Shown here: positions 58,964 to 64,000 of the stretch, in pieces | How the letters are laid out: each line of letters opens with the position of its first letter | How positions within the stretch are numbered: the first letter of the stretch is position 1 | Source of the DNA: Isoetes taiwanensis | Taxonomy: Eukaryota > Streptophyta > Lycopodiopsida > Isoetales > Isoetaceae | DNA length: 64,000 bases | Direction: 5' to 3' | Assembly (NCBI GenBank): GCA_021234155.1 | Contig: JAJEKV010000031.1 | Coordinates: 489,614-553,613 of the forward strand | Notes under the pieces: generated by a model | Database searches by the model: none | Told to the model about the DNA's origin: nothing | What the model saw: only the letters and a program-made list of their open reading frames with translations | Translations under genes and position numbers: made by a program

Positions 58964-59828
58964 CTACATACTTCCCAATTCAGTTCCAGCTTTTGTTGCT
59001 TCTAATCTTAAAATTTCAAGCATGAACACTCTAACATCAACTAGATCCTGGTCTGAAATGTCCACAACCTGCAGTTAACCACACTTTGTCAATAACAGAG
59101 TTTGGTTTTGTTGCATTTGAGTTGACTTACTAGATCAGGCAACAATATATTCACTCCTTTCAAGTACCCCCTCACAAATTTGTGCATAAACGAACATACG
59201 GCATGGCCAAATGAATGACCATCAGTTTGAAGAGGCGTTCTGGAAATTTTCACAACATCTGAGGTTGTAAAGCTGAAATTATTGTGTCCAAGCAATTCTA
59301 GGAACATGCATTCAAAGTTTGTTGTCATTCTGCTACAACAGCAAAATGCAATGAGCAAGCACTAATCTCTCAATATGTCTGCTTCTGCCATGCAAGCCCG
59401 AGCTATCAAAGTGATATATCCCTAGTTTATATCTCTGTGCGAGACATGCGTGGCTTACAATAAAAAAACAGGTCCAGTGATGTCCATCACAAACAAGGCA
59501 AAAACATGTACTGGCACTTATCCAGATTCACATGTTTCGTTATTGTTTTGTAACTATTTGTGTCCTTGGACAATGTCGAGTGAAAAAGAGGGTCAAAGAA
59601 ATGAAAGGGATGGCTCATTCCTTGGAGCATCAAGTAGTATTCCATGTATCTGCAAACATATGCATATGATGGCACAATCCTGATGATCACAAATCAGATG
59701 AAAGTATCACCTTGAGAAGAGGAGGATCAATTGATCATTGAACCACTGCATATCAGCTTACAAAATTTTGATGTCGGTGGAGCTAATCACGACAGTTTCA
59801 GTTCCACTCAGCACCACTTCCAAATGTG
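58964..59828 (-). pseudogene. Ulp1/C48-type cysteine protease-like
   Basis: In order on the minus strand: DMQWFNDQLI (the WLND-type motif), FHFFDPLFHSTLSKDTNSYK, GHHWTCFFIV with the catalytic His, IYHFDSSGLHGRS with the catalytic Asp, and PLQTDGHSFGHAVCSFMHKF, where Q.DG.SCG is expected. The nucleophile Cys is replaced by Phe. The last exon 59,068-58,964 is joined in frame from a donor at 59,131/59,130. A TAA near 59,745, frameshifts near 59,470 and 59,335, and the Cys loss make it inactive as assembled. Ulp1 proteases cut SUMO and are recurrent cargo of plant and animal DNA transposons. It ends 266 bp from the transposase 3' end, tail to tail. Confidence 0.68.
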
Positions 59829-60763
59829 TATGTGGCTTTAGATAGACAGGGACTGCCGAAGCTCTATCATCTCTAGTTCTAAACACACACGAGAACATTT
59901 GCTCACAATCCATTCAAATATTGTAAATTGAAAAACTACAACACATATCATAGAAATTTTTTTACTTATGTTGACTTTCAAAGAGTTTTACAAGATTCAG
60001 TTATGAAAATACTTGTCGAGCATTTTCATGCAGTTGCGCGACTCTTCAGAATCCCACATGTTCCACATTTGATGTTCCTTCACATAAGCTGGCCATGGAA
60101 TAAAATAACGGCTAAGGTTAGCCAAATGGCTATTTTATGGCCATTTTGCCAAGAAAAATGGCTAAAGTAAATGGAAAAAATGCCTTAAAAAAAGAAAATT
60201 TTAGCCCAATTTTTTTGTCACCCAAGTGAGCTTTTAGGTTGAATAGCCAAACCTTTACCTCGAGATATATTTACTAGGACATCGATTAGCTAAACCTAAG
60301 ATAGAGTGGGCTTGGAAAAATGGATAGATTAACCCAGAATCGACACCAATATATATACCAACTTTAAGAAATTATCAAATAGGATTTATTTTTTTCCCAT
60401 GTTTTTCCTTGTTCCAAGTACAAAGTTGAAGCATGAAGCATTAGAGGAAAAAGAACAATGTACTCTCTTTTTTCTGGTTTTTGAACGTGTTCATGTATAT
60501 TTGTGTCTTGATTTATGTCTTTGTTCTTCATATCAAGGAAGTCATAACAATGATAATAATTCCATCAATTATGCTATATTATGTTGATTGTCAGTACTTT
60601 ATCTATATTGCGTTACATTGTATTTACAATAAATTGAATGTCTTTGCCAAAATGCTTGGAGCGTGATGGCTAATGTTTGCCTCTTCATTTTGTGAAAGTT
60701 TATTCAAAAGCAAGATACTACAATGGAAAAAAATCATTTAGTTTAGCCATGTGTTAGAAACTT
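59829..60763. other. Spacer with a possible minus-strand exon
   Basis: At about 60,090-60,008 the minus strand reads PAYVKEHQMWNMWDSEESRN then CMKMLDKYFHN, coding-like and perhaps an upstream exon of the protease gene. The rest (60,100-60,760) is AT-rich with several AGCCA/TGGCT short repeats and no gene. Confidence 0.35.
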
Positions 60764-61473
60764 CTAACCCCAATTTGAAGGCAGTTTAGCTAAACTTATT
60801 TTGGCTACACTAAAATATAGAAGTAGTAATTTATTCCATGAAGCTGGCACACTTTCTGCAGCCAGAAGTCCTTCCAGCCATGGTTTGAGTTGCTCCAAAA
60901 GGAAATTGGAATCCAACCTGTCGGGAGCAAAACTATTTGGACATATCATTGTGTTCGGCTGGTTGGCAGAACCCTTATATCTGCTGTCATCTATCAACAA
61001 TGTGTTTTTCACTTGGTATTTCCAGTATTTCTGGTACACTTTGGACAGATCCTTAAGGAAAATTGGTTTATTAACCACTTTTAATTTTGTGTTGGTGCAG
61101 TCATCCTGATTCCAAATAAAAAGAAATCTGCCCTTATATTCCTGCAGCAACTTTCTCATCAACAAGTCAACATTACTCTTAGCCATGCTGGACCACAATG
61201 CGATCTCAAATTTTGATATACACCATTCTAGGAACTCCGTAATCCGGGCACGAAGCTGCGCCTTTTGAAGGTTCAATTTACGGAGGATCACTTACGGCTC
61301 TACCGATTCAGGGGATCCTCTCTTTCAAGTCATAAAACTTGCCTAAAACCCCATTAAAATCGAACAAGGAGAATTTCAGTTAACCTCTTGGTTTTCTTGG
61401 TTAAGGTTGTATTGGACTTCGATGAGCGATGCGCATCTTGTCTAGCATCAGGGGGTTTCTTTGTCAACTTCAT
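60764..61473 (-). pseudogene. NLI/FCP1-type HAD phosphatase-like, copy 2
   Basis: An ATG at 61,473 opens MKLTKKPPDARQDAHRSSKS; after a frame change comes FSLFDFNGVLGKFYD (motif I, DxN), then ITEFLEWCISKFEIALWSSM (motif II region), FLFIWNQDDCTNTKL and NTLLIDDSRYKG (motif III), ending near LLAAESVPASWN. It has the same motif I change as the copy at 49.6-50.3 kb but is clearly diverged from it. The start could instead be an internal exon of a longer gene with the pieces at 61.7-62.7 kb. Confidence 0.65.
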
Positions 61474-61689
61474 CACCGCATCGCATTTGGTTCATGTTCG
61501 CCAAAACTTTTTTTCTAGTGAAAGATCCCGTGCAGAATGAATCTCAAGGGAATTAATCCCCCCTCCCCCTAAAAACAGATGCACTAGGAATCTCTTCATG
61601 ATGGCTTCCGGTTGCGGTAGCATTTATCTTTGTAACATAATTGAAATGAGGAAGACCACGTAAAAAAAATACAAAAATAAATCATGTAT

Positions 61690-62690
61690 GTGGCATCGGT
61701 GCATTACTTGACACGATCGCATGAGTTCACTATCCAAATTTCGTTTTGGAGTCTTCACGCTGTCAGCAGCTGGGATTGACTTAAAAGTATCAAATGGGGT
61801 GAATTCAGGGTACACCCGGGAGGTATCTTGCAGTCTCATAACTGATCGAGGCGTGGATAACTGTTGGATATCCTTGGTCTCAAATTTACGCAATTACGCA
61901 AACACTAAGTCAAGAGACTGTAACAACATCGGTAAACATTAGTTAAGGCACTTACTTGTGTCTATTGGTTCTTGTGGTACCACTCGAATACCAAAAGCCA
62001 AAAGCCATGTCTCAGTCATAATGTGGGCACAACTGGGGCTGCATCAGGTTCTAGAGTGTCTGCAAAACAAATTCAAAATCAATAGAGTCTTTAGACGAGG
62101 GTTACAGATGATAATATTTACCTCAAATGGTGTGATAGACATGGAATGTGATATCGATGATCAGATACGCTATCTGGCGGCAACATTTTACCCTCCCATT
62201 TGAGGGCGTTCACAAAATGGACAACCTTCATCACCCTCTTCTTACGCGCCGGTAAGCATTGGAAGTGTAGGATCTAAAGGAGTGTCATGACCACTCATTT
62301 CGGAAAAATCTCAAATCTTTGCATTGAGGTTGCGGCTCAGTGAGAAGTCTTCACATGCCTTTAGCTCAATTTAGGTTTACGCTAGTTCCTTATTTAATTG
62401 ATTCAGCCTAGGCAACTTTGTACCATTTAGCTCTTCATCCTTTAGTTAAACTTGGCAGAACACCCCTCTGCCGCTTCGGATTTCTTTGTCATGATTGATT
62501 GCCATCTGTGCAAATCAGCTCTAATTTCTGATGCTTTATGCTCCATCAACTTAATCTTTCGTTTGATATCATTTTTCTTATCCTCGTTTGCTTGCAATCA
62601 TTGCTTGCATCTATCAAACCTAGCTGATGTTGCAGCCAACCATTCCTTCACAAGTCTGCCATAGTCTGCAAAACAAAACACTACGTATAT
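61690..62690 (-). pseudogene. Upstream exon-like pieces with coiled coil, probably of the same minus-strand gene
   Basis: Coding-like minus-strand segments are: about 62,670-62,450, YGRLVKEWLAATSARFDRCK then, after an in-frame TGA, ANEDKKNDIKRKIKLMEHKA, a coiled coil; about 62,205-62,125, ending at a GTAAAT donor; and about 61,900-61,710, LQDTSRVYPEFTPFDTFKSI ending CQ|GTAATG. They lie upstream of HAD copy 2 and have splice-like ends. No family recognised for this part. Confidence 0.4.
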
Positions 62691-62757
62691 GTCAGCCTCC
62701 TAACATAGTAAGCCACGTACTGATGGAAGACCACAATCACACACAACACAACACAAG

Positions 62758-63366
62758 GTACTCTCTACACACCACCACATACCACACACCACACAACATA
62801 CGTTTGCAGGTACACACCACACAACTGTGGTGTGTTGTGGTGGTAGCAAGGAGTGGTGGGACATTGTCGAGGTGTGGGTGGTGATGGTGGTGTGGTGGTG
62901 GTGGTGGTGGGTGGTGGTGGTGGTGGTGTGTGGTGGTGGTGGGGTGTGGTGGTGGTGGTGTGGTGTGGTGGTAAAAAATAAATGTGGTGTGGTGGTGTGG
63001 TGGTGGGATGTGTGGTGGTGGTGGAGAATGTGTGGTGTGGTGTGGTGGTGGTGGAGTGTGGTGGTGGTGGTGGTGGTGTGGGACATGGTGGATTGTGGTG
63101 GTGGGGTGGGGTGGTGGTGGGGTTTGGTGGTGGGTGTGTGGTGGTGGTGGTGGGTGGTGGTGTGGGACATGGTGTGTGGTGTGGTGGTGGTGGAGTGTGG
63201 TGGTGGTGGAGGAGTGTGGTGGTGGTGGAGGTGTGGTGGAGGGGTGTGGTGTGGGACATGGTGGAGTGGTGGTGGTGGTGGTGGTGGGGGGGTGTGGTGT
63301 GGGACATGGTGGAGTGTGGTGGTGGGAGATGGTGGGGTGTGGTGTGGGACATGGTGGATGCCAACA
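62758..63366. repeat. GGTGGTGTG minisatellite
   Basis: About 600 bp, mostly GTGGTG and GTGTGG units, preceded by a short stretch of CACCACAC units (62,765-62,820), again with an orientation switch. ORFs of 150-210 codons on both strands are repeat artefacts. Confidence 0.9.
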
Positions 63367-64000
63367 ACTCACCACTCACGGACCACATACCTCATCTATC
63401 ATTCGGCATCCCGCTGGGAAATGCCCCATAGATGGCATCGTAGAGACACAACATGACAATACTGACCAACATGATGCAAAATGGTATTAGACATACCGAT
63501 TCTTGAAGTGGATTTGAGGTTACCTTTTACGTGTTGATAGAAACAATCTAGGTCAAGCTTGAGATTTTTTTTTCTGTTGTAACACAACTAATAATTGAAC
63601 ATACCTGCAATGGCATGTTTTGGTCTCGAGAACATTGCTCGCTTTTCGCTTTTTGATTGTGAGTTCAGATTGAATGTGTGGTCTAGAGGAACCCGATTTG
63701 TTTTTTCCCTATCATCTTCATCATCCTGTCACTTTTACTATTTTCCTCCTGGTCGGGGTTGGATTTGCCTATGCTTTCTCTTAGGTTAGAAGAACTGGCC
63801 TCTGCTTTCTCATCGGGAGTTTTATAATAATCCGAAGCTCTTCCAATTAATGACCTCCCCTTTATATGCAGATAATAAGCCCCACGCCTGGTTCCGGAGC
63901 CATTCCACCCCATGTATGTGGCTTCCCTGTAATTCTTTTGTAAATTTGCATGAACTCTTTGTATTGTTCATTGCTCGGATTCTTCAACTTTGTACAAGAA
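63367..64000 (-). other. Coding-like minus-strand sequence at window edge
   Basis: At 63,683-63,913 a basic frame reads GWNGSGTRRGAYYLHIKGRS and continues Ser/Lys-rich; in another frame just upstream TKLKNPSNEQYKEFMQIYKR is also protein-like. This may be an exon of a gene that continues past the window. No family recognised. Confidence 0.3.

Noticed and set aside
62700-63490. Overlapping 150-212 codon ORFs on both strands
   Set aside because: Same cause: a GGTGGT minisatellite lacks stop codons in most frames.

Overview
The window looks like nuclear DNA of a land plant with a large, transposon-rich genome. Recognisable host genes are a LPR-type multicopper oxidase, a plastid J-domain/ferredoxin protein, a dirigent protein and a copied fragment of a FORKED/VAN3-binding gene. 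Long gene-poor spacers and nested transposons would fit a fern or lycophyte, but nothing here proves the clade. Many 1-2 nt indels break reading frames, above all inside transposons, so part of the apparent decay may be assembly error.

Layout. 1-1456 (+): multicopper oxidase, cut by the window edge and carrying one homopolymer frameshift. 1.5-9.0 kb: non-coding, with a copia gag relic and short repeats. 9.0-11.0 kb (-): four-exon J-domain/ferredoxin gene. 13,730-26,850 (-): complete Ty3/gypsy chromovirus with two LTRs, GTCGG target duplications, iMet-type primer site, polypurine tract, gag, protease, RT, RNase H, integrase and chromodomain remnant. Between primer site and gag it carries about 4.6 kb of extra sequence, including a divergent histone H3 fold with a long basic N-terminal region and at least one unknown gene. 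27.5-29.8 kb: a SINE and a 1.65 kb tandem duplication with a nested MITE. 30.3-30.8 kb (-): dirigent gene. 31-38 kb: no gene, several short repeats.

37,966-47,545 is a nest. A LINE (-) is split by a 7,288 bp CACTA-like element with 16 bp terminal inverted repeats and a GTA target duplication. That element holds subterminal repeats at both ends, three exons of a FORKED/VAN3-binding gene, five copies of a 320 bp repeat, and a MITE inside one copy.

49.6-62.7 kb holds a group of genes that I read as one or more large DNA transposons with cargo. They are a ParB-like plus N4/N6 DNA methyltransferase gene (-), a divergently placed DDE transposase (+), a Ulp1/C48-type protease (-), and two NLI/FCP1-type HAD phosphatase genes (-) at the two sides. 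All show single stop codons or small frameshifts in otherwise long readable frames. GTGTGG minisatellites and a cluster of CGCGTACGCG palindromes lie in the transposase intron and near 63 kb.

The two strongest leads are the histone H3-like protein carried by a chromodomain retrotransposon and the transposase/ParB-methyltransferase/Ulp1 cluster.
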